Shown: positions 1 through 9,346, numbered from the stretch's first letter. The stretch: 64,000 bases of DNA from Acinetobacter nosocomialis NIPH 2119 (GCF_000368085.1 NZ_KB849239.1:819556-883555), one strand, 5' to 3'. The notes: generated from the letters alone by a model not told the origin. Made by a program: numbers and translations.

Positions 1-1
1 G

Positions 2-1888
2 AAATTTGCGCAGACTGAAAAGGTAATCACGCTATTTTCAATGGGTGTGAATCAATCAAGTCAGGGCGTGAATAAAGCCAACAGCATTATTAACTGTCAC
101 TTACTAACAGGTAAAATTGGAAAGCTCGGCGCTGCACCATTTTCAATGACAGGCCAGCCGAATGCTATGGGTGGCCGAGAAGTGGGTGGCTTAGCTAATA
201 TGCTGGCTGCCCATATGGATTTGGATAATCCCCTGCACCAAAAAGTAGTGCAAACCTTTTGGGACAGCCCATTTATTGCAACTCAAGCTGGTTTAAAAGC
301 AGTTGATTTATTCCGTGCTGTTGAAGCTGGAAAAATTAAAGCCATCTGGATTATGGCAACCAATCCGGTAGTAAGTTTACCAGATGCTGATCAGGTGAAG
401 CGTGCTTTAGAGAAATGCGAATTGGTCGTTGTGTCAGATATCTGTGCCGATACCGATACTACGGCTTACGCCGATGTGTTACTTCCAGCTTTAGGTTGGG
501 GTGAAAAAGATGGAACCGTTACTAACTCTGAGCGTCGTATTTCACGTCAACGTGCTTTTTTACCTGCGCCGGGTGAAGCAAAAGCGGATTGGTGGTCAGT
601 GAGTCAAGTTGCGAAAAAATTAGGCTTTAAAGGTTTTGACTTTACGAGTGCTGTTGATATTTTCAATGAACATGCAGCTTTGTCAGCACAAGATAATGTG
701 GACATTGAAACACGTGAGCAAACTGATACGTTCCGTTATTTCAACTTAAAAGGTTTAATGAGCCTAAGTGCTGCTGAGTACGATGTTCTGCAACCAGTGC
801 AATGGCCAGTATGGGATAAAAAACAAGACGCTAAAGCTGTTCAACAACTGTTTGGTAAGGGCCAGTTTAGTCACAAAAACACCAAGGCAAAACTAATTCC
901 GACTGTTGCAATTAATCCGGTACATGCAATTTCAGAAGATTATCCGCTCATTTTGAACACGGGGCGTATTCGTGACCAATGGCACACCATGACCCGTACT
1001 GGTTTGTCGCCAAATTTAACCAGTCACCGTGCTGAACCATTCTGTGAGATTCATCCAAGTGATGCATTGAAGTTTGGTGTACGTGATCAAGGTTTGGTAG
1101 AAGTTCGGTCGAAATGGGGCAGTTGTGTACTACGCGCGACCTTCTCATCTGGTGTCCGTCGTGGGCAAATTTTTGCACCGATTCACTGGACTGAACAGGC
1201 CGCATCCGATGCCCGTATTGGTAAAGTCGTTAATCCAGAAGTTGATGCAATTTCAGGTGAGCCCGAGTTCAAACATACGCCTGTAACTATTCAACCGTTC
1301 TATACCACTTGGCAAGGTGTGCTCTATATTCGTGAAGGATACGATTCTCATATTCAAGAATCGCTACATCACTGTGCATGGTGGACCAAAGTCAAAATGG
1401 TGAAAACCAGCCGCTATGAACTTGCAGACCGCCAAACTTTTCATGATACTCAAAAGAATCTGAAAAGCTTTTTGCCATTTGCCGATGAAACCTTTGAATG
1501 GTTAAGCATAGAAGATATTTCTTCACAACTGAGCCATAGTATTATTTTGAAAGATGGCATTGTAATTGCAAGTCTATATATTGCACCGCCAGATTTATTG
1601 CCAGACCGTGACTGGGTAGCAAGTCTGTTTAAACGAGAACGTTTGAGCGCCTTGCACCGTAAAGCTTTACTAGCAGGTATGCCAATGTCGGCTACCAATA
1701 ATGATGGGCCTTTAGTGTGTAGTTGTTTTAAAGTAGGTAAGAATAAAATTATCGATGTGATAAAAACACAAAACATTACCCATGAAAAACAGGTCACTGC
1801 ATGTCTAAAAGCAGGTGGGAACTGTGGTTCATGTTTACCTGAAATTCGTGGCTTGATTAAAGCTTGCCAACAAGAGGTGGAAGTGTGA
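2..1888 (+). CDS. nasA: Assimilatory nitrate reductase, catalytic subunit (5' end outside window)
   Basis: The reading frame is open from the first bases, so this is the C-terminal part of a longer gene. It is the bis-MGD molybdenum subunit that reduces nitrate to nitrite in the cytoplasm for nitrogen assimilation. Visible parts are the molybdopterin oxidoreductase core (MATNPVVSLPDAD), the dinucleotide-binding domain (LNTGRIRDQWHTMTRTG), and at the C-terminus a BFD-like [2Fe-2S] domain with a CxC pair (VCSCFKVG) and a later CxxC (GGNCGSC). That extra Fe-S domain is typical of NasA and absent from periplasmic NapA. The next gene overlaps its stop codon, so the two are translationally coupled. 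The N-terminal 4Fe-4S motif cannot be checked here. Confidence 0.93.
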   Translation, partial: KFAQTEKVITLFSMGVNQSSQGVNKANSIINCHLLTGKIGKLGAAPFSMTGQPNAMGGREVGGLANMLAAHMDLDNPLHQKVVQTFWDSPFIATQAGLKAVDLFRAVEAGKIKAIWIMATNPVVSLPDADQVKRALEKCELVVVSDICADTDTTAYADVLLPALGWGEKDGTVTNSERRISRQRAFLPAPGEAKADWWSVSQVAKKLGFKGFDFTSAVDIFNEHAALSAQDNVDIETREQTDTFRYFNLKGLMSLSAAEYDVLQPVQWPVWDKKQDAKAVQQLFGKGQFSHKNTKAKLIPTVAINPVHAISEDYPLILNTGRIRDQWHTMTRTGLSPNLTSHRAEPFCEIHPSDALKFGVRDQGLVEVRSKWGSCVLRATFSSGVRRGQIFAPIHWTEQAASDARIGKVVNPEVDAISGEPEFKHTPVTIQPFYTTWQGVLYIREGYDSHIQESLHHCAWWTKVKMVKTSRYELADRQTFHDTQKNLKSFLPFADETFEWLSIEDISSQLSHSIILKDGIVIASLYIAPPDLLPDRDWVASLFKRERLSALHRKALLAGMPMSATNNDGPLVCSCFKVGKNKIIDVIKTQNITHEKQVTACLKAGGNCGSCLPEIRGLIKACQQEVEV

Positions 1889-2514
1889 ATAAGGAATATC
1901 CCGTAACTGATTTGGTCATTTTGGCGGGTGGACAAGCCCGCCGTATGAATGGTTTAAATAAGCTGTTGCAACAATTCGATGGCGATACGCAACTACTCAA
2001 AATTCATCAAAAATTAAAGTCATCTGTATCTGAAATTTGGGTAAATAGTCACCGTGATTATTCGATTTATCAAAGTATTGTGCCCGATATTAAATGTTTT
2101 CAAGATGATGCTTCCGGTTTTTTCGGCCCACTTATGGGAATGAAAAGTGCATGGTCACATGTAAAAGCAGATTATGTTTTGTTTATCCCTTGTGATGTGA
2201 CCTACATACCTACGCAAGTCGTTGCGAAATTACACAGCGCACTTCGCAAAAATAAACAGGCCCAGGCAGCTTACGTTTCAATTAATGGAGATGCCTTATA
2301 CCCATTTTGTTTGTTAAAACGTGAAAGTCTAGAGGTGTTAGAGCAGCAAATTGACAAGCAACAATTGAGTTTAAAAAATTGCTTTAAACTTTTACATGCA
2401 CAAGTAGCCATTTTTCAAAAGCAAAACTTATTTTTCCATAGCATTAATTCTTTAGATGAACTTCAACAATACAAACAAATTAAAGCATTTAAAGAGATTT
2501 TTTCGACAAATTAG
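1885..2514 (+). CDS. mobA: MobA-like molybdenum cofactor guanylyltransferase
   Basis: Predicted to transfer GMP from GTP onto molybdopterin, giving the MGD form used by NasA-type enzymes. The N-terminus carries the nucleotidyltransferase glycine-rich signature (LAGGQARRMNGLNK, near residues 13-26), and FIPCDVTYIP resembles the metal-binding Asp region. I chose the GTG start because an AGAGGTGG ribosome-binding site lies just upstream and the GTGA overlap with the nasA stop is typical of coupled genes. A TTG seven codons upstream is the alternative. Length is about 209 residues, slightly over E. coli MobA. MobA or a close relative such as MocA is possible, but the nasA context favours MobA. 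Confidence 0.85.
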   Translation: MNKEYPVTDLVILAGGQARRMNGLNKLLQQFDGDTQLLKIHQKLKSSVSEIWVNSHRDYSIYQSIVPDIKCFQDDASGFFGPLMGMKSAWSHVKADYVLFIPCDVTYIPTQVVAKLHSALRKNKQAQAAYVSINGDALYPFCLLKRESLEVLEQQIDKQQLSLKNCFKLLHAQVAIFQKQNLFFHSINSLDELQQYKQIKAFKEIFSTN

Positions 2515-2664
2515 AACCTCAATCATATCGATTTAAAATTTACATTGATAATCTGAAATCATTTTTTAAATTTTGAGTTATTGACTGTTTAGAATTTAAG
2601 TTCTATTTTGGAACTTGTTATTTTCATTCTAGCCAGATGTATAAAAATAAACGGAGCCAGAAAA

Positions 2665-4938
2665 ATGATGGACGCAGCTCAGCAAAGTAAAACAGATGTG
2701 ACCGCATGTATTTTATGTTCAAGAAACTGCGGTTTGAGCGTAGAAATTAAAGATAACCAATTTGTCAAAATTAAAGGTAATCCTGAGCACCCATTTTCTC
2801 AAGGTTACATTTGCCAAAAAGCCGCAAGATTACAGCATTACCAGAAACATGCAGACCGTTTAACCGCACCTTTAAAACGACAACCAGATGGCTCATTTCA
2901 AGAAATTAGTTGGGATGTGGCGATACAAGAAATTGCTGATCAATTGGTTCAGATTAGAGATAAATTTGGCGGTACTGCTTTTGCTTCGGTTGGTGGTGGT
3001 GGTCAGGGTAACCACCTCGGTGCAGCTTATGGCCGACAACTTTTATTGGCTATGAAAAGTTATTATGCATATAACTCACTTGCCCAAGAAAAAACAGGTG
3101 ATTTCTGGCTCAATGGACGTTTATTCGGTAGTCAGGCTTGCCATACGACAGAAGATGTTGAACATGCAGATTATGTACTTTTTATTGGAACAAATCCGTT
3201 TCAAGCACATGGTATTCCTAACGCACGAGACACGCTAAAACATATTAAAAAAGATCCGAACCGAACCATGGTGGTGTTCGACCCGCGTGTTACCGAAACG
3301 GCAAAACAAGCAGACATTCACATGCAGCTAAAACCGGGAACAGATGCTTTTTTAATGTCGGCCATGATTGCGATCATTATTAAAGAAAAGCTTTATGATG
3401 CAGCGTTTATTGAGCAGCATACACATGGGTTTGAAGAAGTAAAAGCTGCATTTAACCATGTCCCGATTGAAGACTATATTGCTAAAGCTGATGTACCTAT
3501 TGATTTGATTTATCAGGTGGTTCGAGAGTTTGCCAAAGCAAAAAGAGGCTGTGTACGTATCGATTTAGGTATTCAACATACTTTGAATACAACATTAAAT
3601 GGTTATTTAGAAAAGCTTTTATACTTGCTGACAGGGAACTTTGGAAAACAAGGTACCAATAATTTGCATACCATGTTTATTCCAATTTTGACCGATACGG
3701 ATGAAAGAAAACCAAAATATCGACGTAGCGTTTACCATAAAATGTTCCCGATTTCCGGGTTTTTCCCGCCTAATATTTTACCCGATGAAATCTTAAAAGC
3801 AGGGGAAAAGCGAATTCGTGCTGTGTTTGTAGATAGTTGTAATCCACTATTAACTTACCCTGATACACCAGCTTTTGAGGAAGCCTTTAAAGCATTAGAT
3901 TTGTTGGTTGTAGTCGATGTTGCGATGACAGAAACCGCGAGACTCGCCGACTATATTTTGCCTGCTCATACTCAGTTTGAAAAATGGGAATTTACCGGTT
4001 TTAACTTGGAATTTCCTAAAAATGGTTTTCATCTGCGTCATCCCGTTTTGGCTGCTCAAGCAAATACTTTACCGGAAGCCGAAATTTATACTCGATTACT
4101 GGAAGCTATGAATGCTATTCCGAAGAGTTTCCCAGTTTTAGAAAAAATAGCTGCGGTCGACTCGAAAAAAACCGCCTACTTACCATATTTGTCGGCGCTA
4201 GGACTTACCTTGGCACGGCATAAAAAATATATCCCTTTTGCTGCCTCCATTATTTATCGAACTCTTGGCAAACGACTTGGCAATTCTGCAGATTCAGTTG
4301 CTTTTTTATTGCCGCTATCTATTCAATATGCTGTTTTACATACCAAAGCGGTACGCCGTGCAGGTTATAAAGGTAATCCGTTAACACAAGGTGTCAAACT
4401 ATTTGAGCAGATATTAAAGCAACGTTCAGGTATGGTTTTATCGCAACATGAATATGACGAAGTCTGGAAACTGGTGGCTTATAAAGATAAGAAAATACGT
4501 CTTGCAATTCCCGAGATGTTAAGTGAACTCGCAAGCTTGAAAAGCCATAACGTTAATGTTGAAGAGTTTCCTTTCATCCTTTTGTCAGGTGAACGCCGTA
4601 GTTACAACGCCAACCAAATTTACCGTGACCCTGCTTGGCGAAAAGTAGATGCAGAAGGTGCACTACGTATTCATCCCGAAGATGCAAGGCACTTAAATGT
4701 AGATACAGGAGGGCAGCTTAAATGTATCTCACAACATGGAGAAATTCAGGTGGCTATTGAGTTAGATGATGGGATGAGAAGAGGTGTTGTGTCACTGCCA
4801 CACGGCTACGGTATGCGCTTTCAAAATGGAGCACCGATTGGGCCACAATTAAACTTACTTATTTCTGCTGAACATTGTGATCCATTGTCGAAAACGCCGT
4901 ACCATAAATATGTACCCATCCGTCTAGAAAAGTGTTAG
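2665..4938 (+). CDS. Molybdopterin-dependent oxidoreductase of unknown substrate
   Basis: About 757 residues. The N-terminus has a 4Fe-4S ligand set (Cys15, Cys18, Cys22, Cys50) followed by bis-MGD oxidoreductase core sequence (FIGTNPFQAHG, FDPRVTETAKQADIH, LKPGTDAF) and a C-terminal dinucleotide-binding domain (LLSGERRSYNANQIYRDPAWR). There is no twin-arginine signal, so it is probably cytoplasmic. A lysine- and arginine-rich insert of about 100 residues (roughly 510-610) separates core and C-terminal domain. The start at the ATG pair after CGGAG is preferred over an upstream ATG that would add 19 residues without homology. It lies between mobA and moaA, so cofactor supply is local. Substrate is not evident; a formate-dehydrogenase-like or BisC-like role is only a guess. 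Confidence 0.85.
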   Translation: MMDAAQQSKTDVTACILCSRNCGLSVEIKDNQFVKIKGNPEHPFSQGYICQKAARLQHYQKHADRLTAPLKRQPDGSFQEISWDVAIQEIADQLVQIRDKFGGTAFASVGGGGQGNHLGAAYGRQLLLAMKSYYAYNSLAQEKTGDFWLNGRLFGSQACHTTEDVEHADYVLFIGTNPFQAHGIPNARDTLKHIKKDPNRTMVVFDPRVTETAKQADIHMQLKPGTDAFLMSAMIAIIIKEKLYDAAFIEQHTHGFEEVKAAFNHVPIEDYIAKADVPIDLIYQVVREFAKAKRGCVRIDLGIQHTLNTTLNGYLEKLLYLLTGNFGKQGTNNLHTMFIPILTDTDERKPKYRRSVYHKMFPISGFFPPNILPDEILKAGEKRIRAVFVDSCNPLLTYPDTPAFEEAFKALDLLVVVDVAMTETARLADYILPAHTQFEKWEFTGFNLEFPKNGFHLRHPVLAAQANTLPEAEIYTRLLEAMNAIPKSFPVLEKIAAVDSKKTAYLPYLSALGLTLARHKKYIPFAASIIYRTLGKRLGNSADSVAFLLPLSIQYAVLHTKAVRRAGYKGNPLTQGVKLFEQILKQRSGMVLSQHEYDEVWKLVAYKDKKIRLAIPEMLSELASLKSHNVNVEEFPFILLSGERRSYNANQIYRDPAWRKVDAEGALRIHPEDARHLNVDTGGQLKCISQHGEIQVAIELDDGMRRGVVSLPHGYGMRFQNGAPIGPQLNLLISAEHCDPLSKTPYHKYVPIRLEKC

Positions 4939-5173
4939 AAATAGAATCAAGTAAAACATAGATTTTGCCGTGCTAACTTGAGATTTATTTTTTAATTGTT
5001 CTTAAGGTAGTGCGGTGAAAAGTCTATAAAAAATTTAAATATTATGGAAAATAAGTAGAGCTGGAACAAATTTTGCTATTAAAGATCAAAGCACTATTAA
5101 GATGCAATTTTTTGTATTTGATTGTTCATAATCGGTGCTCGCAAGATTTGAAATGTTCTCGATATGAGTGCAA

Positions 5174-6208
5174 ATGATGAAACAATATCACTCTGAAAAT
5201 GCGCCAAGCCTTCTGCAAGATCAATATGGGCGTATCAAGCGTAAGTTACGAATTTCTGTAACTGATCGCTGTAATTTTAAATGTGTATATTGCATGCCTG
5301 AGCATCCAGAATGGTTAAATAAACAAGACTTGCTTAGTTTTGAAGCGCTCTTTCAATTTTGTCATTTTATGGTGCAGCAAGGTATCGAGAGTATTCGCAT
5401 TACGGGGGGTGAACCATTAATGCGTCAAGGCATTGTTCATTTTATTCGTGATTTGCAGGCTTTAAAAGCATTAGGTTTAAAACGTATATCGATGACTACA
5501 AATGGTCATTACCTTGCTAAATACGCTAAACAACTAAAAGACGCTGGATTAGATGATTTAAACATTAGTTTAGATAGTCTTGATTCAATTCAATTTAAAG
5601 AGCTCACTAAGAAAAAGTTAGAACCGGTTCTTGAGGGTATTCAAGCTGCTAAAGATGCAGGACTGCCTTTTAAAATTAACTGCGTATTAATGAAAGATAA
5701 AAATGATAATCAAATCTTACCTATGGTGAAGTGGTCAATTTCTAATCATATTCCTTTACGTTTTATCGAGTTTATGCCGCTTGATGGTGATGCACTTTGG
5801 TCAAATAAAGATGTGGTAAGCGAGGCTGAAATTTTAAAGGTATTGCGACCGTATTATTCGGTACAAGTGATCGAGCAGCAACATGAGCCTGCGCGTCAAT
5901 ATCTAATTAATGGTAGCTACCATTTAGGAATTATTTCCACAATTACGCATTCATTTTGCCACCAATGTGACCGTATACGGCTTACCGCAAAAGGCGAATT
6001 ATATAACTGTTTATTTGCGCCGCAAGGTTTAAATATTAAGCCTCAGCTTCAAGCACTGGTAAGCAAACAACATAGCCCAGAATACGGTATATATATCCAA
6101 AATTTAAAGAATTTGGTTCATCCTTATATCTGGCATAAAGCAAAAGGTTTCCATGCCTTACAACATCAACAAACCCGTAAAATCAGCATGCATATGCTTG
6201 GGGGATAA
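5174..6208 (+). CDS. moaA: GTP 3',8-cyclase MoaA
   Basis: Radical-SAM enzyme for the first step of molybdenum cofactor synthesis, converting GTP to 3',8-cyclo-GTP with MoaC acting next. The N-terminal cluster motif CNFKCVYCMP is intact, as is the SAM-binding GGEP. The C-terminal second cluster motif (CHQCDRIRLTAKGELYNC) and the terminal Gly-Gly required for activity (MHMLGG) are present. The start is uncertain: GTG at 5168, ATG at 5174 and ATG at 5177 are in frame, and GAG at 5166-5168 could serve as a weak ribosome-binding site for 5174. It heads the run moaA-moaD-moaE-moaCB-moeA. moaD starts immediately after its stop codon. Confidence 0.96.
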   Translation: MMKQYHSENAPSLLQDQYGRIKRKLRISVTDRCNFKCVYCMPEHPEWLNKQDLLSFEALFQFCHFMVQQGIESIRITGGEPLMRQGIVHFIRDLQALKALGLKRISMTTNGHYLAKYAKQLKDAGLDDLNISLDSLDSIQFKELTKKKLEPVLEGIQAAKDAGLPFKINCVLMKDKNDNQILPMVKWSISNHIPLRFIEFMPLDGDALWSNKDVVSEAEILKVLRPYYSVQVIEQQHEPARQYLINGSYHLGIISTITHSFCHQCDRIRLTAKGELYNCLFAPQGLNIKPQLQALVSKQHSPEYGIYIQNLKNLVHPYIWHKAKGFHALQHQQTRKISMHMLGG

Positions 6209-6463
6209 ATGCAACAATCTATCCAAATTAAAGTCGAAGCATTTGGTGCAATTGAAAAATTGCTTCCTGAAAATCTTTTGTTAGTTTGTCCGAATCATAG
6301 CTTGGTTAAAGATGTATTAAATCAAATTGTTTTATTGCATCCGGAATCTACAAAAGCCATGGAAAAATGTGCATGTGCAATTGGTGAAAATGTCATAACT
6401 AGACAAACTGTCTTAAGTGAGCCATGCACTTTGGTTTTATTATCACCCGTTGCTGGAGGATGA
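6209..6463 (+). CDS. moaD: Molybdopterin synthase sulfur carrier MoaD
   Basis: Ubiquitin-fold protein of 84 residues that carries the thiocarboxylate sulfur for molybdopterin synthase. The C-terminus ends in the required Gly-Gly (LLSPVAGG). The gene abuts moaA upstream and moaE downstream, matching the MoaD-MoaE complex. Sequence conservation is otherwise modest, as usual for this small family. Confidence 0.93.
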   Translation: MQQSIQIKVEAFGAIEKLLPENLLLVCPNHSLVKDVLNQIVLLHPESTKAMEKCACAIGENVITRQTVLSEPCTLVLLSPVAGG

Positions 6464-6466
6464 ATC

Positions 6467-6955
6467 ATGAAAGAGTTCGCAAGAATACAAGAGCAGGCTT
6501 TAAGCCTAGATACTTTTGATCCGATTCAATCTTTTCCTGAGTGTGGCGGTATCGATATTTTTATGGGTACGGTTCGTAATCACCACGAAGGTAAAGCGGT
6601 AAAGGCGCTGAAATATACCTCGTATAAACCGCTTGCAGAAAAAATGATACGTGAAATTGAACTAGAAATTGAGAAAAAGTATCAGGTATCTTATGTGCGA
6701 GTGGTTCATCGAATTGGATATCTGGATGTTGGTGAAACAGCCATTATTGCGATTGCGTATGCAGCCCATCGCCGTGAAGCTTTTCAAGCATGTGAGGAAG
6801 CAGTCGAACGGGTAAAACATGAAGTGCCTGTCTTTAAAGAAGAGTTCTTTACAGATGGCACAAGTCATTATGTAGAGGGCTGTTGTATTCGTAAGGATGC
6901 ACCGCACGACCACAAACATCACCATCATCATGCCGGCCATGAGCACTCACACTGA
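6467..6955 (+). CDS. moaE: Molybdopterin synthase catalytic subunit MoaE with His-rich tail
   Basis: Catalytic subunit that inserts two sulfurs from MoaD into precursor Z (cPMP). Typical motifs are FMGTVRNHHEGKAV, RVVHRIGYLDVGE and the VPVFKEEFFTDG region with its active-site Lys. The protein is 162 residues, longer than usual because of a natural tail of about 15 residues holding nine histidines with Asp, Lys and Gly (for example HKHHHHH). The tail may bind metal ions; this is inference. The start follows moaD by three bases. Confidence 0.95.
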   Translation: MKEFARIQEQALSLDTFDPIQSFPECGGIDIFMGTVRNHHEGKAVKALKYTSYKPLAEKMIREIELEIEKKYQVSYVRVVHRIGYLDVGETAIIAIAYAAHRREAFQACEEAVERVKHEVPVFKEEFFTDGTSHYVEGCCIRKDAPHDHKHHHHHAGHEHSH

Positions 6956-6978
6956 AATATGTAACACTAGGATAAATA

Positions 6979-7902
6979 ATGAAAAACGTAGGAATGAAGC
7001 CGGAAAGTTATCGTGTTGCCGAAGCACAAGCGATTTTATATGCACCACCGCACTGTATTGAACTATTAAGACAAGGAAACACGGAAAAAGGTGATGCCCT
7101 AAAAACAGCACGTGTTGCAGGAATTTTGGCAGCCAAACGAACTGATGAGCTGATTCCACTATGTCATCCGCTACCGATTTATAGGGCAGATGTTGAATAT
7201 GAATTGGAAAATGACTTTGTAAAAATTATTGCTGTTGTTGAAACTATTGGTCCAACTGGCGTAGAAATGGAAGCTTTAACGGCGGCAAGCCTTGCAGGCT
7301 TAACTATCTATGACATGTTAAAGCCTCATTGTGAACCAGAAGAACTCTGGATGGATCAATGTAAACTACTGAAGAAAAAAGGCGGAAAATCCCATTTTAA
7401 ACGGGTATTGCGTCAGCCTGTTTCGGCTGCGGTTATTGTCTTGTCAGACACCGTAGCAGCGGGTAGAAAGCCGGATACTGCTGGAAAATCTGTGGTTGAA
7501 ACTTTAACTGAAGCTGGCTTTGATCCGATCCATTACCAAATTTTGCCCGATGAAGCAGATGATCTCAAAGAATTGGTTTTAGAACTCACCAAATCGTATG
7601 CTTGTATTATGACCGTGGGTGGAACAGGAATTGGTAAGCGTGACATTACAGTTGATACGCTAGAGCCTCTTTTAGAACGTAAATTAGATGGCTTAATGGA
7701 AGCTGCTCGCTCATTTGGACAAAAACGCACGCCATATGCTGCTATGTCACGCGGAGTAGCAGGGTTTATTGATCGTTCGTTAGTAGTGACATTACCGGGA
7801 AGCCGTGGTGGCGCAAGCGAATCAATGGCCGCTATTTTACCCGCATTAGTCCATATTTTTGATGTTTGCCGTGATTTACCACATCCAGGAGGCTATGAAT
7901 AA
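6979..7902 (+). CDS. moaCB: MoaC-MoaB fusion: cPMP synthase plus molybdopterin adenylyltransferase-like domain
   Basis: Residues 1 to about 140 are MoaC, which converts 3',8-cyclo-GTP to cPMP (LIPLCHPLPI, ETIGPTGVEMEALTAAS). Residues about 148-305 are a MoaB/MogA domain (VIVLSDTVAAGRKPDTAG, MTVGGTGIGKRDITVDT, LPGSRGGASE) that adenylylates molybdopterin before metal insertion. The two domains meet at a lysine-rich linker (KKKGGKSHFKR). Fusing an early and a late step in one chain is a known variant but less common than separate genes. The stop overlaps the moeA start by one base. Confidence 0.94.
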   Translation: MKNVGMKPESYRVAEAQAILYAPPHCIELLRQGNTEKGDALKTARVAGILAAKRTDELIPLCHPLPIYRADVEYELENDFVKIIAVVETIGPTGVEMEALTAASLAGLTIYDMLKPHCEPEELWMDQCKLLKKKGGKSHFKRVLRQPVSAAVIVLSDTVAAGRKPDTAGKSVVETLTEAGFDPIHYQILPDEADDLKELVLELTKSYACIMTVGGTGIGKRDITVDTLEPLLERKLDGLMEAARSFGQKRTPYAAMSRGVAGFIDRSLVVTLPGSRGGASESMAAILPALVHIFDVCRDLPHPGGYE

Positions 7903-9137
7903 TGTCAGGTTGTGGTGCTGAGCGTGGATTAATCAGTATAGATGAAGCGCTAGATTTAGTTATTAATAAGCCTAAAAACTTAAGCTCTATTCAAAAGACT
8001 CTAACAAATAGCCTAAGTAGTTATCTTGCGAAAGAGATTTACTCTGAAATTAATCTACCTAGCTTTTCTCAAAGTGCAGTAGACGGTTATGCACTTTGTA
8101 GCCATGCAGAAGATTTAAATAAACAAAAGTTCCAAGTTACAGGTGAGATTCGTGCTGGAAGCGAGAGTCACGACATACTGAGTGAAGGTCAGGCAATTCG
8201 TATATTTACAGGCGGCAAAATTCCTGAAGGGACAACGCATGTAGCACGGCAAGAAATTGTATCGGTCATTTCGGTTCAAGAAATTTGTTTAACGGAACAT
8301 ATACGCCCTCAAGCCGATATCCGCTTTACCGGAGAGGAAATCCAGAGAGGGCAGTTGCTTGCTCAAGCAGGACAGTTTCTAAATATTGGAAGTTTGGCTG
8401 CTTTAAGTATGGCGGGTGTGCAAATCGTTGAAGTCTATCGTACACCGAAAGTCGCTGTTTTGATCACGGGTGATGAAGTTGCCGAAACAGCAGAAGATCT
8501 AGCTGAAGGTAAAATTTTTGATGCAAATGGCCCATTACTAAAAGCTTGGTTTGAAGATTATGGTTTAGATATCGAGCTGATTCATGTAGCAGATGAAGCA
8601 GAGCAGGTCAGCCATTACTTTAATAAACTAAAAGACAGCCATGATGTTGTTATAACGACTGGCGGAGTGTCGGTAGGAGACTACGACTTTGTACGGCCCT
8701 GTGCTTTCGAAGTTGGGTTTGAACAAATCTTTTGGAAAGTTAAACAGAAACCGGGTAAACCCTTATTCTTTGCCGAATACCATAATTCACAAACCCAACA
8801 TTCTTGCTATTTGTTAGGCTTACCGGGCAATCCAGCTGCGGTATATGTCGCAATGCAAATTTACGGAAAATCTTTGCTTGATGCATTGCAGGGCAATAGA
8901 CAGGGACCAGAATGGTTTACCGCAATTTTAGAGCATAATTTAAAAGAAGATGCACGTGAGCGTTTTTTACGAATGTATGCTTATTTTGATGCAGGACAAC
9001 TGAGGGTAAAAAGTTTGGCCAAGCAGCAGTCCCATATGCTGAGTAATCTTATGCAAGCCAATTGTCTAGTCCGTATTCCTGCGAATACAAAACTAGCATC
9101 AGGAACTGTGCTAAAGGGAATCTTTATTTCAAATTAA
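7902..9137 (+). CDS. moeA: Molybdopterin molybdenumtransferase MoeA
   Basis: Inserts molybdate into adenylylated molybdopterin. The family pattern is clear: LPSFSQSAVDGYAL, RIFTGGKIPEGTTHVARQE, ITGDEV, the MPT-binding TTGGVSVGDYDFVRP, KPGKPLFFAE and LLGLPGNPAAVYV. At 411 residues it matches the family's length. It is the last gene of the moa run and is followed by a 16-bp perfect hairpin, so transcription probably ends there. Confidence 0.95.
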   Translation: MSGCGAERGLISIDEALDLVINKPKNLSSIQKTLTNSLSSYLAKEIYSEINLPSFSQSAVDGYALCSHAEDLNKQKFQVTGEIRAGSESHDILSEGQAIRIFTGGKIPEGTTHVARQEIVSVISVQEICLTEHIRPQADIRFTGEEIQRGQLLAQAGQFLNIGSLAALSMAGVQIVEVYRTPKVAVLITGDEVAETAEDLAEGKIFDANGPLLKAWFEDYGLDIELIHVADEAEQVSHYFNKLKDSHDVVITTGGVSVGDYDFVRPCAFEVGFEQIFWKVKQKPGKPLFFAEYHNSQTQHSCYLLGLPGNPAAVYVAMQIYGKSLLDALQGNRQGPEWFTAILEHNLKEDARERFLRMYAYFDAGQLRVKSLAKQQSHMLSNLMQANCLVRIPANTKLASGTVLKGIFISN

Positions 9138-9152
9138 CTTATAAATAAGCTG

Positions 9153-9188
9153 AATATAATTAATCCATACGGATGGATTAATTATATT
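9153..9188 (+). terminator. Long perfect hairpin after moeA
   Basis: A 16-bp perfect inverted repeat (arms 9153-9168 and 9173-9188) with an ACGG loop, followed by TT and an AT-rich tail, lies 16 bases after the moeA stop. It probably ends the moa transcript. The tail is not a clean U-run, so termination efficiency is uncertain. Confidence 0.65.
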
Positions 9189-9346
9189 TTATATCTATTT
9201 TTAGTGACTGTTATTTTAAAAAAATAAGCTTTATAAATATACTAAAAACTTATTTCTAAGCTCTATATTGCATATAACATATTAAGTGGTTTAGGGTATA
9301 AATAATAAGGCAAATAGGCCAGTTCTATATTGAGGAAAGCATAAAG

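Noticed and set aside
948-1205. Open frame antisense to nasA
   Set aside because: It lies wholly within the conserved nasA coding region in another frame, with no ribosome-binding site or protein-like features.
1450-1935. 161-codon minus-strand frame across the nasA/mobA junction
   Set aside because: Its content mirrors nasA codons on the other strand; there is no plausible start context or domain.
4939-5173. Possible Moco riboswitch upstream of moaA
   Set aside because: In some gamma-proteobacteria moaA has a Moco RNA leader. The sequence here is AT-rich, with no GC-rich helices or conserved CCGCC-type segments, so I do not support it.
6662-6946. Minus-strand frame opposite moaE beginning Met/Gly rich
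   Set aside because: The run of Met and Val comes from the antisense of the histidine codons in the MoaE tail; it is not a gene.
6905-6952. Histidine tail as an engineered affinity tag or vector artefact
   Set aside because: The histidines are interrupted by Asp, Lys, Gly, Ala and Glu, codons are mixed CAT/CAC, and the sequence continues into a normal operon, so it is native.
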